A stretch of DNA of 64,000 nt from [Erwinia] mediterraneensis (GTDB lineage Bacteria > Pseudomonadota > Gammaproteobacteria > Enterobacterales > Enterobacteriaceae): positions 555,518 through 619,517 of the forward strand of contig NZ_LR026978.1 in NCBI RefSeq assembly GCF_900604315.1, read 5' to 3'. Positions 22,005 to 33,495 of this stretch are shown piece by piece. A program made the position numbers and the translations under genes. Below the pieces are notes generated by a model. It was not told the DNA's origin. It searched no databases and was given only the letters and a program-made list of their open reading frames with translations. Numbering within the stretch: position 1 is the stretch's first letter; each line of letters starts with the position of its first letter.

Positions 22005-22061
22005 ATTAAGGAATCTTTTTTAATTGCAGCGTGAGTTACGCCAGAAAACAGGGGGAGAGAA

Positions 22062-22138
22062 TGGTGCATCCGGGAGGATTCGAACCTCCGACCGCTCGGT
22101 TCGTAGCCGAGTACTCTATCCAGCTGAGCTACGGATGC
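22062..22138 (-). tRNA. tRNA-Arg (anticodon ACG), copy 3
   Basis: 77 nt, identical to its three neighbours, with encoded CCA. It is separated from the next copy by 57 bases. Confidence 0.98.
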
Positions 22139-22195
22139 ATTGAGAAATCGCTTTGTATGGATTAAATCAAACCAACCTGGGACGAATACGAAGAA

Positions 22196-22272
22196 TGGTG
22201 CATCCGGGAGGATTCGAACCTCCGACCGCTCGGTTCGTAGCCGAGTACTCTATCCAGCTGAGCTACGGATGC
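22196..22272 (-). tRNA. tRNA-Arg (anticodon ACG), copy 2
   Basis: 77 nt, identical to its neighbours, with encoded CCA. Spacers are 57 bases on one side and 84 on the other. Confidence 0.98.
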
Positions 22273-22356
22273 ATTAATAAATTCTTGTACAACGCAGGGT
22301 GCTGACAACTCACCATGAAAGGAACTGCTCGTTCACTCTGAACTTCTTTTTACCGA

Positions 22357-22433
22357 TGGTGCATCCGGGAGGATTCGAACCTCCGACCGCTCGGTTCGTA
22401 GCCGAGTACTCTATCCAGCTGAGCTACGGATGC
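22357..22433 (-). tRNA. tRNA-Arg (anticodon ACG), copy 1
   Basis: 77 nt, identical to the others, only nine bases downstream of tRNA-Ser. It is clearly part of the same precursor. Confidence 0.98.
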
Positions 22434-22442
22434 ATCAGTAAA

Positions 22443-22535
22443 TGGCGGTGAGGCGGGGATTCGAACCCCGGATGCAGCTTTTGACCGCATACTCCCTTAG
22501 CAGGGGAGCGCCTTCAGCCTCTCGGCCACCTCACC
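22443..22535 (-). tRNA. serV: tRNA-Ser (anticodon GCT)
   Basis: 93 nt class II tRNA with a long variable arm and encoded CCA, anticodon GCT (reads AGC/AGU). It matches E. coli serV in sequence and position, ahead of the tRNA-Arg copies and behind csrA. Confidence 0.98.
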
Positions 22536-22599
22536 TTACGCGTTCTTACGAACTGTGCGTCTGAACTTTGTTTCCGCTCATCGGCACTGCGTGGCGCAC

Positions 22600-22627
22600 A
22601 TATTACTTTCCCGGACTTATAAGTCAA
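22600..22627 (-). promoter_or_regulatory. Promoter of the serV-arg tRNA operon
   Basis: Minus strand TTGACT (22622-22627), 16 bp spacer, TAATAT (22600-22605), then GTGCGCC. A GC-rich stretch after the -10 is typical of stringently controlled stable-RNA promoters. It lies about 65 bases upstream of the mature tRNA-Ser. Confidence 0.8.
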
Positions 22628-22810
22628 ACAATTTTTCCCACCAGAAGTTCATTTGCACAAATGACACGCAATTCGCATATTTTGAAAACAAAAAGAGTGA
22701 ATAATCAACAAAGAATATCTGCTGAAAAGGAGAAAAAGGGAGTAAGGGGAAAGCAAGAAAAGAGTGAGTTAAGCGGTAGCGCCTCGCCCGCCAGCGAGAC
22801 GCTGGATCCG

Positions 22811-22996
22811 TTAGTAACTCGTTTGCTGAGTTTTTTCGGCCTGAATGCGCTGATAGATCTCTTCGCGATGCACCGAAACTTCTTTAGGCGCATTAACACC
22901 AATGCGAACCTGGTTACCTTTAACTCCCAGCACCGTTACAGTCACCTCATCGCCTATCATGAGGGTTTCACCAACTCGACGAGTTAGAATAAGCAT
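22811..22996 (-). CDS. csrA: Carbon storage regulator CsrA
   Basis: The 61-residue RNA-binding protein differs from E. coli CsrA only at the C-terminal tail (KTQQTSY). It binds GGA in hairpin loops of mRNA leaders, represses glycogen and biofilm genes and activates flhDC and motility. The RNA-contact residues in [10 protein letters not shown] and VHREEIY are intact. The leader CAAGGAGCAAAGA includes a GGA that overlaps the ribosome site, in line with known autoregulation. A hairpin at 22771-22800 may end the transcript. Confidence 0.99.
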   Translation of the reverse strand: MLILTRRVGETLMIGDEVTVTVLGVKGNQVRIGVNAPKEVSVHREEIYQRIQAEKTQQTSY

Positions 22997-23188
22997 TCTT
23001 TGCTCCTTGAAAGATTAATAGAGTCGGGCCTGTTCGGGCTCCCGGCATTATCCATCATATAACGCTAAACGTTGACTATGACAAATACACCAATGTGCTT
23101 CATCGCGCCAATACATTCTGCTGATAGTTAGTTTAGCCGAAATACACTACCTCAGCCTGACTTTGTCATTACCTGATGCACTTCTTCA

Positions 23189-23221
23189 TAAAAAGCACCA
23201 GGACGTAAGATCCTGGCGCTT
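23189..23221 (-). terminator. Terminator after alaS
   Basis: Minus strand hairpin AGCGCCAGGA-TCTTACG-TCCTGGTGCT followed by T5, 17 bases past the alaS stop. Confidence 0.9.
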
Positions 23222-23237
23222 TTAGCGATGCTTTGTT

Positions 23238-25868
23238 CTATTTCAGTCTTGCACTGACCCAGGCTTCCACGCCAGAGAGCGCACCGGCTAACGCCTGTGC
23301 ATCGGTGCCACCAGCCTGGGCCATATCGGGGCGTCCGCCGCCTTTACCACCCACCTGACGGGCCAAATCGCCCACTAACTCACCCGCTTTTACGCGATCG
23401 GTGAGGTCTTTTGTGACGCCCGCGATCAGTGAGACCTTTCCTTCCGCTACCGTAGCCAGAACGATTACCGCTGAACCCAGCTGGTTTTTCAAATCGTCGA
23501 CCATGGTGCGTAGCATCTTCGGTTCGGTATTGCTCAGTTCAGTCACCAGCAGCTTCACGCCCTGTACATCGGTCGCTTTGCTGCTCAGTGACGCACTCTC
23601 TTGTGCAGCCTGCTGATCGCGCAGCTGCTGCAGTTCTTTCTCCAGCGCACGGACATGATCAACCAGTCCGCGTACTTTTTCATTCAGGTTACTGCTGTTG
23701 GCTTTCACCAGCTGCGCAATCTCCTGCAGCTGGGTACTCTGGGTATGCACCTGAGTCAGCGCGCCCTCACCCGTTACCGCCTCAATACGACGAATACCTG
23801 CTGCCGTACCGGATTCGGACAAAATACGGAACAGCCCGATATCGCCGGTGCGGCTGGCATGAGTACCGCCACACAGTTCGACAGAAAAGTCGCCCATGGT
23901 CAGCACGCGTACGCGCTGATCATACTTCTCACCAAACAGCGCCATCGCGCCTTTGGCTTTCGCGGCATCCAGATCCATGATGTCCGTTTCTACCGCCAGA
24001 TTGCGGCGGATCTGGGCGTTAACGATATCCTCAACCTGACGGATCTCCTGCGGCTTCATCGCCTCAAAATGCGAGAAGTCGAAGCGCAGATATTTATCGT
24101 TAACCAGCGATCCTTTTTGTGCCACATGCTCACCCAGCACCTGACGCAACGCCGCATGCAATAAGTGCGTTGCAGAGTGGTTAAGGCGGATGCGCGCGCG
24201 ACGCGCTTTATCCACCTGAGCATCCAGCCGATCGCCGGTGTGCAGTTGACCGTGGTTCAGCTTACCGATATGACCAATAGCCTGACCATATTTTTGTGTA
24301 TCCTGTACTGCAAATTCAGCATTTTTCCCTGTCAGCACGCCGGTATCGCCCACCTGGCCGCCTGACTCGCCGTAGAATGGCGTCTCATCCAGCACCACAA
24401 CGCCCTCTTCGCCAGCAGACAGCGCATCAACCGCCTGGCCGTTAACAAAGATCGCTTTCACCGTCGAGGTGAGTTCCAGATGATCATAACCCTGGAAACG
24501 GGAGGCTGAGTCGATACGGATAACATTGTTATAGTCCGCACCAAAACCGCTCGCCTCGCGCGCGCGCTGGCGCTGTTGTTCCATCGCCGCTTCAAAGCCC
24601 GCTTCGTCAATTTTCAGGTTACGTTCACGACATACGTCAGCGGTCAGATCGGCCGGGAAGCCAAAGGTATCGTACAGACGGAATACGGTTTCACCGTCCA
24701 GCGTATCGCCCTGCAGTTTTGCCAGCTCTTCATCGAGCAGGGTCAGGCCGCGTTCCAGCGTTTTCGCAAACTGCTCTTCTTCCGTTTTCAGCACATTCTC
24801 TACCTGGCTCTGCTGGCGTTTCAGCTCTTCGCCTGCCGAACCCATGACTTCAATCAGCGGGGCCACCAGTTTATAGAAGAAGGCCTCTTTCGCTCCCAGC
24901 ATGTTGCCGTGACGCACCGCACGACGAATGATGCGGCGCAAGACGTAGCCACGGTTTTCATTCGAGGGGATCACGCCGTCAGCGATCAGGAAGGCGCAGG
25001 AACGAATATGGTCGGCAATTACGCGCAGCGATTTATTGCTCAGATCGCTGGCACCGGTCACCCTGGCAACCGCTTCAATCAGTTTCTGGAAAAGATCGAT
25101 TTCATAGTTGGAGTTCACGTGCTGCAGTACAGCGGAGATACGCTCCAGCCCCATACCGGTATCCACCGAAGGCTTCGGCAGCGGCAGCATGGTGCCATCC
25201 GCCTGGCGGTTAAACTGCATGAACACAATGTTCCAGATTTCGATATAGCGATCGCCATCTTCCTCCGGGCTGCCCGGAGGGCCACCCCAGATATGATCGC
25301 CATGATCGTAAAAAATTTCGCTGCAGGGGCCGCAGGGACCGGTATCCCCCATCTGCCAGAAGTTATCTGATGCGTACGCACTGCCTTTGTTATCGCCGAT
25401 GCGGATAATGCGCTCGCGCGGGATGCCAATCTCACTGGCCCAGATGTCATAGGCTTCGTCATCCGTTTCATAAACGGTCACCCACAGACGCTCTTTCGGC
25501 AGATTGAACCACTGCTCACTGGTCAGAAGTTCCCAGGCAAAGGCAATGGCTTCCTGTTTGAAATAGTCGCCGAAGCTGAAGTTGCCCAGCATTTCAAAAA
25601 AAGTGTGATGGCGGGCGGTATAACCCACATTTTCCAGATCGTTGTGTTTACCGCCAGCGCGTACGCAGCGCTGCGATGTGGTAGCGCGGCTGTAGTTACG
25701 CTTGTCCTGTCCAAGGAAAACATCTTTGAACTGGTTCATTCCGGCGTTAGTAAACAGCAGCGTCGGATCATTATTCGGTACGAGGGAGCTGCTGGCTACA
25801 ACCTGATGTCCCTTGCTATGAAAAAAGTCGAGAAACGCTTGACGGATCTCAGCAGTGCTCTTGCTCAT
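23238..25868 (-). CDS. alaS: Alanyl-tRNA synthetase
   Basis: The 876-residue protein equals E. coli AlaS. It is a class II synthetase that charges tRNA-Ala and hydrolyses Ser/Gly mischarged tRNA. Domains are the catalytic core (1-about 460, with [10 protein letters not shown] and the motif 2 region [16 protein letters not shown]), the editing domain with zinc motifs HSATH and CGGTH, and a C-terminal C-Ala domain ([15 protein letters not shown]). It lies between recX and csrA, as in E. coli. Confidence 0.99.
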   Translation of the reverse strand: MSKSTAEIRQAFLDFFHSKGHQVVASSSLVPNNDPTLLFTNAGMNQFKDVFLGQDKRNYSRATTSQRCVRAGGKHNDLENVGYTARHHTFFEMLGNFSFGDYFKQEAIAFAWELLTSEQWFNLPKERLWVTVYETDDEAYDIWASEIGIPRERIIRIGDNKGSAYASDNFWQMGDTGPCGPCSEIFYDHGDHIWGGPPGSPEEDGDRYIEIWNIVFMQFNRQADGTMLPLPKPSVDTGMGLERISAVLQHVNSNYEIDLFQKLIEAVARVTGASDLSNKSLRVIADHIRSCAFLIADGVIPSNENRGYVLRRIIRRAVRHGNMLGAKEAFFYKLVAPLIEVMGSAGEELKRQQSQVENVLKTEEEQFAKTLERGLTLLDEELAKLQGDTLDGETVFRLYDTFGFPADLTADVCRERNLKIDEAGFEAAMEQQRQRAREASGFGADYNNVIRIDSASRFQGYDHLELTSTVKAIFVNGQAVDALSAGEEGVVVLDETPFYGESGGQVGDTGVLTGKNAEFAVQDTQKYGQAIGHIGKLNHGQLHTGDRLDAQVDKARRARIRLNHSATHLLHAALRQVLGEHVAQKGSLVNDKYLRFDFSHFEAMKPQEIRQVEDIVNAQIRRNLAVETDIMDLDAAKAKGAMALFGEKYDQRVRVLTMGDFSVELCGGTHASRTGDIGLFRILSESGTAAGIRRIEAVTGEGALTQVHTQSTQLQEIAQLVKANSSNLNEKVRGLVDHVRALEKELQQLRDQQAAQESASLSSKATDVQGVKLLVTELSNTEPKMLRTMVDDLKNQLGSAVIVLATVAEGKVSLIAGVTKDLTDRVKAGELVGDLARQVGGKGGGRPDMAQAGGTDAQALAGALSGVEAWVSARLK

Positions 25869-26005
25869 ATTTATCCTGGAATCACGCTAACGAACGTTCC
25901 GTCTCGCCTGGCGACCACCGTCCGCGCGGCCAGCCTGCGACTGAGGAACAAAAAGTGGGGATAAGATAAATTTTCTTCAGTGGGAAGTAAAATCCCCATC
26001 GCAAT

Positions 26006-26521
26006 TCAGTCGTTAAAATTTCTGAAAACAGACTGAATATCTTCCATAAGAAAGCCTTTCGCCTGTAAATAACGCTGCACTTTCGCTTTTTCTTTCCACT
26101 CCGTGGGTAAGGGTAACCCAAATTTGCGCTCTGCCAGCGCGGCGGCACAGGCGGCCCAGTCAATCTCTGCCGCCTCCAGCGCCAGATCGATCTCTTCGCG
26201 GCCAATGCCTTTTTGTGTCAGCTCCATGCGGATGCGCTGTGGCCCATAGCCTTTCCGGCTGCGACTTTGAATAAAACGTTCGGTAAAGCGATCGTCATTC
26301 AGCCAGCCATTTTCCTGACACCAGTTAAGCACTTTTTCCATCTGCTCATCGGTGATGATTTCAGGTTTTTTTTGTTTCATCCAGGCAGCACGCTGTGCTG
26401 ACTGCTGCAGCTTGCGCTTCAGCTCTTCACGACCATGATCGCGCTGCGTCAGGATGCGCATAGCGCGATCGAGCAGGCGGGAAAAAGAGACGACTTCGGG
26501 GGCTTCAGGCTGCTCCGACAT
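26006..26521 (-). CDS. recX: RecA regulatory protein RecX
   Basis: The 171-residue RecX family protein (E. coli 166) inhibits RecA filament extension. Family helices are present: SRKGYGPQRIRMELTQKGI and FLMEDIQSVFRNF. Both ends vary from E. coli but the core is clear. It lies 113 bases after recA, behind a partial terminator, so most expression is expected by read-through from the SOS-controlled recA promoter. Confidence 0.95.
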   Translation of the reverse strand: MSEQPEAPEVVSFSRLLDRAMRILTQRDHGREELKRKLQQSAQRAAWMKQKKPEIITDEQMEKVLNWCQENGWLNDDRFTERFIQSRSRKGYGPQRIRMELTQKGIGREEIDLALEAAEIDWAACAAALAERKFGLPLPTEWKEKAKVQRYLQAKGFLMEDIQSVFRNFND

Positions 26522-26596
26522 AGTATGTACCTTATTGCTGCTGAGAGGGGATTATGGCCGGGCTGGAGGAGGAGGAAAAGGCTGATGCGGAATAAA

Positions 26597-26625
26597 AGAA
26601 AACGGGAGTGGATTTCTCCACTCCC
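26597..26625 (-). terminator. Terminator between recA and recX
   Basis: Minus strand hairpin CGGGAGTGG-AGAAAT-CCACTCCCG followed by TTTTCTTTT. It is an attenuating terminator expected to reduce recX read-through. Confidence 0.88.
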
Positions 26626-26634
26626 GCTGGTGTA

Positions 26635-27720
<1,086 letters not shown>

Positions 27721-27773
27721 TCATGCCGGGGAAGCACGCATCACGTATGCTTGCTCTCTTTCTGTTGCCGCTA

Positions 27774-27801
27774 ATTATACTGTATAGCCATACAGTATCA
27801 A
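27774..27801 (-). promoter_or_regulatory. recA promoter with LexA (SOS) box
   Basis: Minus strand TTGATA (27796-27801), 16 bp spacer, TATAAT (27774-27779). The LexA box TACTGTATGGCTATACAGTA occupies 27778-27797, with the CTG-N10-CAG core, between and over both hexamers. The layout is that of E. coli recA. Confidence 0.95.
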
Positions 27802-27803
27802 GC

Positions 27804-28298
27804 TTAATTTTTGAGAAATTCATCATATAGCGTCTGCAACGCCCAGGCTACCGCTTGCCGCCTGACGGCATCGCGGTCCCCGACAAAATGCTGTTGAAAC
27901 GCCTCTGTTTTTCCCTGCGGTGCGGCAAAAGCAAACCATACGCAGCCCACCGGTTTTTCTGCCGTACCGCCATCGGGCCCGGCAATGCCGCTGACGGCAA
28001 TGGCATAATCGGCGCGCGCGGCCTTTCTCGCCCCGTCAGCCATCTCACGCACCGTTTGTTGGCTCACGGCACCATAGTTTTCAAGCGTGGCTGCCTGTAC
28101 CCCAATCATCTCCTGTTTGGCCTGATTACTGTAGGTCACAAAGCCACGCTCAAACCAGGCGGAACTGCCACTGATATCGGTAAACGCTTTAGCTATCCAG
28201 CCACCGGTGCAGGATTCCGCCGTGGTTACCGTCGCACCTTGCGCTTTCAGCTGCGCGCCAATAAGCGCACTCAACTGCTGTAATTCATTATCAGTCAT
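27804..28298 (-). CDS. pncC: Nicotinamide-nucleotide amidase PncC
   Basis: The 164-residue CinA C-terminal domain protein (E. coli PncC 165) hydrolyses NMN to nicotinate mononucleotide in the pyridine nucleotide cycle. The family motifs TTAESCTGGWIAK, TYSNQAKQEMIGV, ISGIAGPDGGTAEKPVG and GDRDAVRRQAV are intact. It is upstream of recA on the same strand, as in E. coli. Confidence 0.96.
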   Translation of the reverse strand: MTDNELQQLSALIGAQLKAQGATVTTAESCTGGWIAKAFTDISGSSAWFERGFVTYSNQAKQEMIGVQAATLENYGAVSQQTVREMADGARKAARADYAIAVSGIAGPDGGTAEKPVGCVWFAFAAPQGKTEAFQQHFVGDRDAVRRQAVAWALQTLYDEFLKN

Positions 28299-28793
28299 GG
28301 CCGTTCTCCCGAATTTGCGGGGTTAACGTTAGCAGGGAATGGGGCATCAGGTTAAGTTTTTCAATGCTGCACCTGCTTTGCGCTGCGCAATTGCGAGCCG
28401 GATCCAGCCACTGCTCTCCCCCTTTTTATTGTCTTGCCAAAAAGCGGTCAGAAAGTGCGGCTCATTGCCCCGGCTCTGCGTCAGCATAAAGCGGTGATCA
28501 TACGGCCAGAGTGCCCCTTTACCACTGACGGTGACGGCTCCCCATTAACGCAAAAACGGGCCAGCACGGCCTGTAAATCCTGTAAAAGATGATAGTCGGT
28601 CGCGCATCAGATAGCGACTTTGCCACCGTACTGTCTGACGCAGGGATGGAAAAGGTCTGTGTTGGCGCGGGCTCAGCGGTTTCGCTGTCGCTGCTTGCCA
28701 GATAACGTGCGGCGGGCGGCAGCGAGAAAACGCTGATTGTGCGGGTGAGCGATAATGGGCAGGAAGCAGCACAACACCTCATGCCCGTGGTAA
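28299..28793. other. 495 bp region without a recognisable gene; possible coding remnant
   Basis: No intact gene is convincing here. On the minus strand, a frame open from about 28543 to 28347 reads VTVSGKGALWPYDHRFMLTQ and continues to KAGAALKNLT before a stop, with no good start codon. Just upstream, in another frame, is YHLLQDLQAVLARFCVNGE. Together they look like a protein-coding segment broken by a frameshift. On the plus strand TLIVRVSDNGQEAAQHLMPV (about 28728-28790) also looks code-like. I do not recognise the family. This position in E. coli holds srl genes, which this does not resemble. Confidence 0.3.
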
Positions 28794-29132
28794 TCAGCTT
28801 TTTTTCACAAACGCCGACTTAAGCTTCATCGGCCCAAAGCCCTCGATCTTGCAATCGATATTGTGATCCCCCTCCACCAGGCGGATCCCTTTCACCCGGG
28901 TGCCGATCTTCAGGATCGAGGAACTGCCTTTCACCTTTAAATCTTTGATGACTGTGACGCTGTCGCCATCGCTCAGCAGATTGCCGTTCGCATCACGGAC
29001 TTCCGGCAGATCCTCCAGAGGAGGAGTAACGGTTAGCGACCAGATATGACCGCACTCAGGACAATTCAGGTTATCGTTATCCTGCCAGGTGTATTCCGAC
29101 TGGCAAAGGGGACAGGCGGGTAAAGGCTGCAT
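28794..29132 (-). CDS. yjdM: YjdM/PhnA-family zinc-ribbon protein
   Basis: The 112-residue protein is very similar to E. coli YjdM (111). It has an N-terminal zinc ribbon ([10 protein letters not shown]...CPECGHIW) and a C-terminal beta domain ([30 protein letters not shown]). Despite the old name PhnA, it is not phosphonoacetate hydrolase; the function is unknown. It lies downstream of mltB on the same strand, but a terminator intervenes. In E. coli the gene is next to the phn region, so its location here is different. Confidence 0.93.
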   Translation of the reverse strand: MQPLPACPLCQSEYTWQDNDNLNCPECGHIWSLTVTPPLEDLPEVRDANGNLLSDGDSVTVIKDLKVKGSSSILKIGTRVKGIRLVEGDHNIDCKIEGFGPMKLKSAFVKKS

Positions 29133-29151
29133 AAAAACTCCTCATCGGCAG

Positions 29152-29185
29152 CAAAAAAAGATGGCACCACAAACGGCGCCATCTT
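29152..29185 (-). terminator. Terminator after mltB
   Basis: Minus strand hairpin AAGATGGCGCCG-TTTGTGG-TGCCATCTT followed by T7, starting about 28 bases after the mltB stop and ending 20 bases before the yjdM start. Confidence 0.88.
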
Positions 29186-29212
29186 ATATCCATATACTTT
29201 ATAAGGGTAGCG

Positions 29213-30295
29213 TTAAAGTAGCCCGCCCTGCCGCGCCTTCCCTACCGCCTCGCCCAGTTGCCAGACTGCCATGGCGTAATGCGTGCTGTGGTTATAGCGT
29301 GTGATCACATAGAAGTTTGGCAAGCCATACCAGTACTGGTAGCTGCTACCCAGATCAAGCCGTAGCAGGCTGACCTCCTGCTGATTCCCCAGCGTTTCCT
29401 GGGGGGCCAGGCCCGCGGCAGTCAGCGTCTGGGGGCTGTAACGGGTTTTAAAGCCATTCTCCAGGTAAGGTGCCTGTCCGCTGGCAGGCACTGCGACTCC
29501 CTGACCTGGCTGCCAGCCATGCGCCTGGAAGTAATGCGCCACGCTGCCAATGGCATCGACCGGATCCCAGAGGTTGATATGGCCGTCACCATTGAAATCA
29601 ACGGCGTACTGCTGATAAGAAGAAGGCATGAACTGACCATACCCCATCGCACCGGCAAAAGATCCCCGTAGCGCCAGTGGATCGTCCTGCTCATTGCGGG
29701 CCATCAGCAAAAATGTCTCCAGCTCGCTGCTGAAATAGGCTGCGCGCCGTGGGTAGTTAAAGGAGAGGGTCGCCAGCGCATCCAGAATGCGCGTTTTACC
29801 CATAACCCTGCCCCAGCGGGTTTCCACGCCAATAATGCCGACAATAATTTCCGGCGGCACGCCATAGACCTGCTGCGCGCGCAGCAAAGCGTCCTGATAC
29901 TGATTCCAGAACGCGACACCGTTTTGCACGTTGTCAGGCGTGATGAATTGCTTGCGGTAGCGGATCCAGGCGCCATTAGGCCCGGCAGGCGGCGTGTAGC
30001 TGGGTGCCTGCCGATCCATCAGACGCAGAACATAATCCAGCCGCTTCGCCTGCCCAAGAATGGCATGCAGCTGCTGCCGGTCAAAACCATGCTTTTCAAC
30101 CATTTGATCAATAAACTGTTCTGCCGCCGGGTTGCCGGCAAAATCACCAAACATCGGCTGAACGTTATGATCGGGTGACAGTAAAAATCCCCCTTTCGGG
30201 GCAGAAGGTGTGGTCGCTTGCGCAGAGGTGTCGGGTTTACTGCTGCAGGCGGCCAGCAGCGCGAAAAGTGACAAAAGGGTGACCTTGAAACGCAT
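29213..30295 (-). CDS. mltB: Membrane-bound lytic murein transglycosylase B
   Basis: The 360-residue lipoprotein (E. coli 361) has a signal peptide with lipobox LAAC (Cys17) and is anchored in the outer membrane. It cleaves glycan strands forming 1,6-anhydromuramic ends. The catalytic Glu is about residue 158 in IIGVETRWG. The SLT_2 family motifs MGKTRILDALATLSFNYPRR, GAMGYGQFMPSSY and VDFNGDGHINLWDPVDA are intact. It is a single gene with its own terminator. Confidence 0.97.
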   Translation of the reverse strand: MRFKVTLLSLFALLAACSSKPDTSAQATTPSAPKGGFLLSPDHNVQPMFGDFAGNPAAEQFIDQMVEKHGFDRQQLHAILGQAKRLDYVLRLMDRQAPSYTPPAGPNGAWIRYRKQFITPDNVQNGVAFWNQYQDALLRAQQVYGVPPEIIVGIIGVETRWGRVMGKTRILDALATLSFNYPRRAAYFSSELETFLLMARNEQDDPLALRGSFAGAMGYGQFMPSSYQQYAVDFNGDGHINLWDPVDAIGSVAHYFQAHGWQPGQGVAVPASGQAPYLENGFKTRYSPQTLTAAGLAPQETLGNQQEVSLLRLDLGSSYQYWYGLPNFYVITRYNHSTHYAMAVWQLGEAVGKARQGGLL

Positions 30296-30649
30296 CGGAT
30301 ATCCATAAGCCAGGTGAAACCAAGTGCCGTCATGTTAATCGTTCAGCGCAGCGACATACAGGGCAAAATCTTAAAAAAACGTCAGTCTGGCGCGCTTGCA
30401 TGTCGTTACAACCACACTTTGCGAGGCAGCTCGACCCTTTCAATCTTGTGACAAAAAATCGGTTTTCTGTCCCTTTTCCCTTTGCTATGGTCGCTCCCGG
30501 TAAAACAGCGCACTGAGCAAGGCGGGTGAAGCGCTGGCGGCAATAGTGGTAACATCCCCTTTTTACCGCTTCTGCCACAGGCAGCGAGAGCGGTGCAAAA
30601 TCGCATTAACGGCAACGCCATTACATCGGGTTAACAGGAAGAGTCAACG
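30296..30649. other. Divergent control region between mltB and mutS
   Basis: 354 bases with no supported gene; open frames here are short and lack homology. A possible mutS -10 (TATGGT at about 30485-30490) lies in a T/C-rich stretch, but no confident -35 pairs with it. I see no operator or repeat. Confidence 0.4.
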
Positions 30650-33226
30650 TTGAGTGAAATCGAGATAAAAGGATCAGAGCAAATGGATTTCAGCGCCCAT
30701 ACGCCGATGATGCAGCAATACCTGCGTCTGAAGGCGGAACATCCCGACATCCTGCTGTTCTATCGCATGGGGGATTTTTATGAGCTGTTCTTTGACGACG
30801 CCAAACGCGCTTCTCAATTGCTGGACATTTCCCTGACCAAACGCGGTGCTTCAGCAGGCGAACCTATTCCCATGGCGGGTGTGCCTTACCACGCCGTAGA
30901 GAGCTATCTGGCGAAGCTGGTTCAGCAGGGCGAGTCGGTCGCCATTTGCGAGCAGATTGGCGATCCCGCGTTAAGTAAAGGGCCGGTGGAACGCAAAGTG
31001 GTGCGCATTGTTACGCCTGGCACCATCAGTGATGAAGCCTTGCTGCAGGAACGACAGGACAACCTGCTGGCAGCGATTTTCCAGAGTCCGCGCGGTTATG
31101 GCTACGCGACCCTGGACATCAGCTCCGGACGCTTTCGTCTCAGCGAACCTGCCGATATGGAAACCATGGCGGCAGAGTTACAGCGCACCAGCCCGGCCGA
31201 GCTGCTTTATCCGGAAGATTTCCAGGCCATGGCCCTGATTGAAAATCGTCGGGGATTGCGTCGTCGTCCGCTCTGGGAATTTGAGATCGATACGGCACGC
31301 CAGCAGTTGAACTTGCAATTTGGTACGCGCGATCTGAGCGGCTTTGCCGTAGAACAGGCGCATCTGGCGCTGCGCGCCGCCGGTTGCCTGCTGCAATATG
31401 TCAAAGATACCCAGCGCACCTCTCTGCCGCATATCCGCTCTGTCTGTATGGAGCGTCAGCAGGACAGCGTAATCATGGATGCCGCAACGCGACGTAACCT
31501 GGAGATTACGCAAAACCTGGCGGGCGGCAGCGACAATACTCTTGCGGCCGTGCTCGACAAAACGGTCACGCCGATGGGCAGCCGTATGCTGAAACGCTGG
31601 CTGCATGTGCCGTTACGCGATATCACCACCGTCCGGCGGCGCCAGGAATCGATCAAAGAACTGCAGGATCTGTGCGAAACGCTGCAGCCGGTGCTGCGTC
31701 AGGTAGGCGATCTGGAACGTATTCTGGCGCGCCTGGCGTTGCGTACGGCGCGTCCACGCGACCTGGCGCGTATGCGCTATGCCTTCCAGCAGTTACCTGA
31801 ACTCAATCAGCTGTTAGCTGAGGTTCAGGCTCCACAACTCCAGCAGTTACGCACGCAAATGGGCGAGTTTAACGAGCTGCGTGAATTACTGGAACGGGCA
31901 ATTATTGAAAGCCCGCCGGTGCTGGTGCGTGACGGCGGCGTTATTGCGCCCGGCTACCATGCCGAACTGGACGAGTGGCGCGCGCTGGCAGACGGTGCCA
32001 GCGACTATCTCGATAAGCTGGAAATACGTGAACGCGAACGGCTCGGGCTGGATACGCTAAAAGTCGGTTTCAATGCCGTTCACGGCTATTATATTCAGGT
32101 CAGCCGGGGTCAAAGCCATCAGGTGCCGATGCATTATGTCAGACGTCAGACGCTGAAAAATGCTGAGCGCTATATTATTCCGGAACTGAAAGAGTATGAA
32201 GATAAGGTTCTGACTTCGAAAGGCAAAGCGCTGGCGCTGGAAAAGAGCCTGTATGAGGAACTGCTCGATCAACTGTTACCCCATCTGGAGGCGTTGCAAC
32301 TCAGTGCCGCTGCGCTGGCTGAGCTGGATGTGCTGAGCAATCTGGCGGAACGTGCCTGGACACTGAATTACTGCTGTCCAGAGCTGCAGGATAAACCGGG
32401 CATTAAAATCACTGGCGGTCGTCATCCTGTTGTAGAGCAGGTGCTGAAAGAACCCTTTATCGCCAATCCCCTCGCCCTCTCGCCTCAACGTCGCATGCTG
32501 ATTATTACCGGTCCCAATATGGGTGGTAAAAGTACCTACATGCGCCAGGCCGCACTGATCGCACTGATGGCCTGGATCGGCAGCTTTGTCCCGGCGGAAG
32601 AAACCGTTATCGGTCCGCTGGATCGTATTTTTACCCGCGTCGGGGCGGCAGATGACCTCGCTTCAGGTCGCTCTACCTTTATGGTGGAGATGACAGAAAC
32701 CGCCAATATTCTCCACAACGCCACGGAGCAGAGCCTGGTGCTGATGGATGAAATTGGGCGCGGTACCTCAACCTATGATGGCTTGTCACTGGCATGGGCC
32801 TGCGCCGAAAGCCTGGCGAATCGCATTAAAGCCATGACGCTGTTTGCGACGCACTATTTTGAGCTGACCACCCTGCCGGAAAAAATGGAAGGCGTCGTGA
32901 ACGTGCATCTTGATGCGGTTGAGCATGGCGATACCATCGCTTTCATGCACAGCGTACAGGAAGGTGCCGCCAGCAAAAGTTATGGTCTGGCAGTCGCCGC
33001 CCTGGCCGGCGTGCCAAAAGAGGTGATCAAGCGGGCACGGCAAAAACTGCGCGAGCTGGAGTCCATTTCAGGTAACGCCGCGGTTTCCACTGTGGATGGC
33101 TCCCAGTTGCCGCTGCTGGTGGAGGAGAGTTCGCCAGCCGTGGAGGCGCTGGAGGCACTCGATCCCGATACGCTGTCGCCACGTCAGGCGCTGGAGTGGA
33201 TCTATCGACTGAAATCGCTGGTATAA
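30650..33226 (+). CDS. mutS: DNA mismatch repair protein MutS
   Basis: The 858-residue protein (E. coli 853) recognises mismatches and recruits MutL. The mismatch-reading motif GDFYELFF has Phe43, Tyr44, Glu45 in this numbering. The ATPase has Walker [10 protein letters not shown] at about 621-629 and [14 protein letters not shown]. The C-terminal end [18 protein letters not shown] carries the tetramerisation tail. The start is read as TTG 30650 (MSEIE, like MSAIE in E. coli) with AGGAAG upstream. ATG at codon 12 also has a decent AAGGA, so the start is not settled. Confidence 0.97.
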   Translation: MSEIEIKGSEQMDFSAHTPMMQQYLRLKAEHPDILLFYRMGDFYELFFDDAKRASQLLDISLTKRGASAGEPIPMAGVPYHAVESYLAKLVQQGESVAICEQIGDPALSKGPVERKVVRIVTPGTISDEALLQERQDNLLAAIFQSPRGYGYATLDISSGRFRLSEPADMETMAAELQRTSPAELLYPEDFQAMALIENRRGLRRRPLWEFEIDTARQQLNLQFGTRDLSGFAVEQAHLALRAAGCLLQYVKDTQRTSLPHIRSVCMERQQDSVIMDAATRRNLEITQNLAGGSDNTLAAVLDKTVTPMGSRMLKRWLHVPLRDITTVRRRQESIKELQDLCETLQPVLRQVGDLERILARLALRTARPRDLARMRYAFQQLPELNQLLAEVQAPQLQQLRTQMGEFNELRELLERAIIESPPVLVRDGGVIAPGYHAELDEWRALADGASDYLDKLEIRERERLGLDTLKVGFNAVHGYYIQVSRGQSHQVPMHYVRRQTLKNAERYIIPELKEYEDKVLTSKGKALALEKSLYEELLDQLLPHLEALQLSAAALAELDVLSNLAERAWTLNYCCPELQDKPGIKITGGRHPVVEQVLKEPFIANPLALSPQRRMLIITGPNMGGKSTYMRQAALIALMAWIGSFVPAEETVIGPLDRIFTRVGAADDLASGRSTFMVEMTETANILHNATEQSLVLMDEIGRGTSTYDGLSLAWACAESLANRIKAMTLFATHYFELTTLPEKMEGVVNVHLDAVEHGDTIAFMHSVQEGAASKSYGLAVAALAGVPKEVIKRARQKLRELESISGNAAVSTVDGSQLPLLVEESSPAVEALEALDPDTLSPRQALEWIYRLKSLV

Positions 33227-33440
33227 AGCTGCCGGGAACGTAACTGTGGCCCTTACCCCCGCCTTCAAACAGAAGTCGGCTGCAGGCAAATAGCAGCGTT
33301 TTCGGCAGTTAACTGAAAGTTTGCGGCTTCTGTTTAACGCCGGTCAGTTCATTGAATGCGCCAGCCAGTAAAAAGCAGTAGTGCAACCGGCTCCGCAGCC
33401 CGGGCAGGCAGCAGGCAGCACGCAATTTTATACAGGCAAG

Positions 33441-33470
33441 AAAAAAGGTGGCTGTTAGCCACCTTTTTAT
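33441..33470. terminator. Bidirectional terminator between mutS and rpoS
   Basis: Hairpin AAAAAAGGTGGCT-GTT-AGCCACCTTTTT, symmetric with A and T runs, between the convergent mutS and rpoS. The remaining bases of the 269 bp gap (33227-33440) show no gene. Confidence 0.9.
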
Positions 33471-33495
33471 TTGTCGCATTTTGCGCACTTAGTAG

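Noticed and set aside
21928-22433. Regularly spaced identical repeats that could suggest a CRISPR array
   Set aside because: Each repeat is a full tRNA-Arg gene of 77 nt; repeat length, cloverleaf and CCA ends exclude CRISPR. No cas gene is present.
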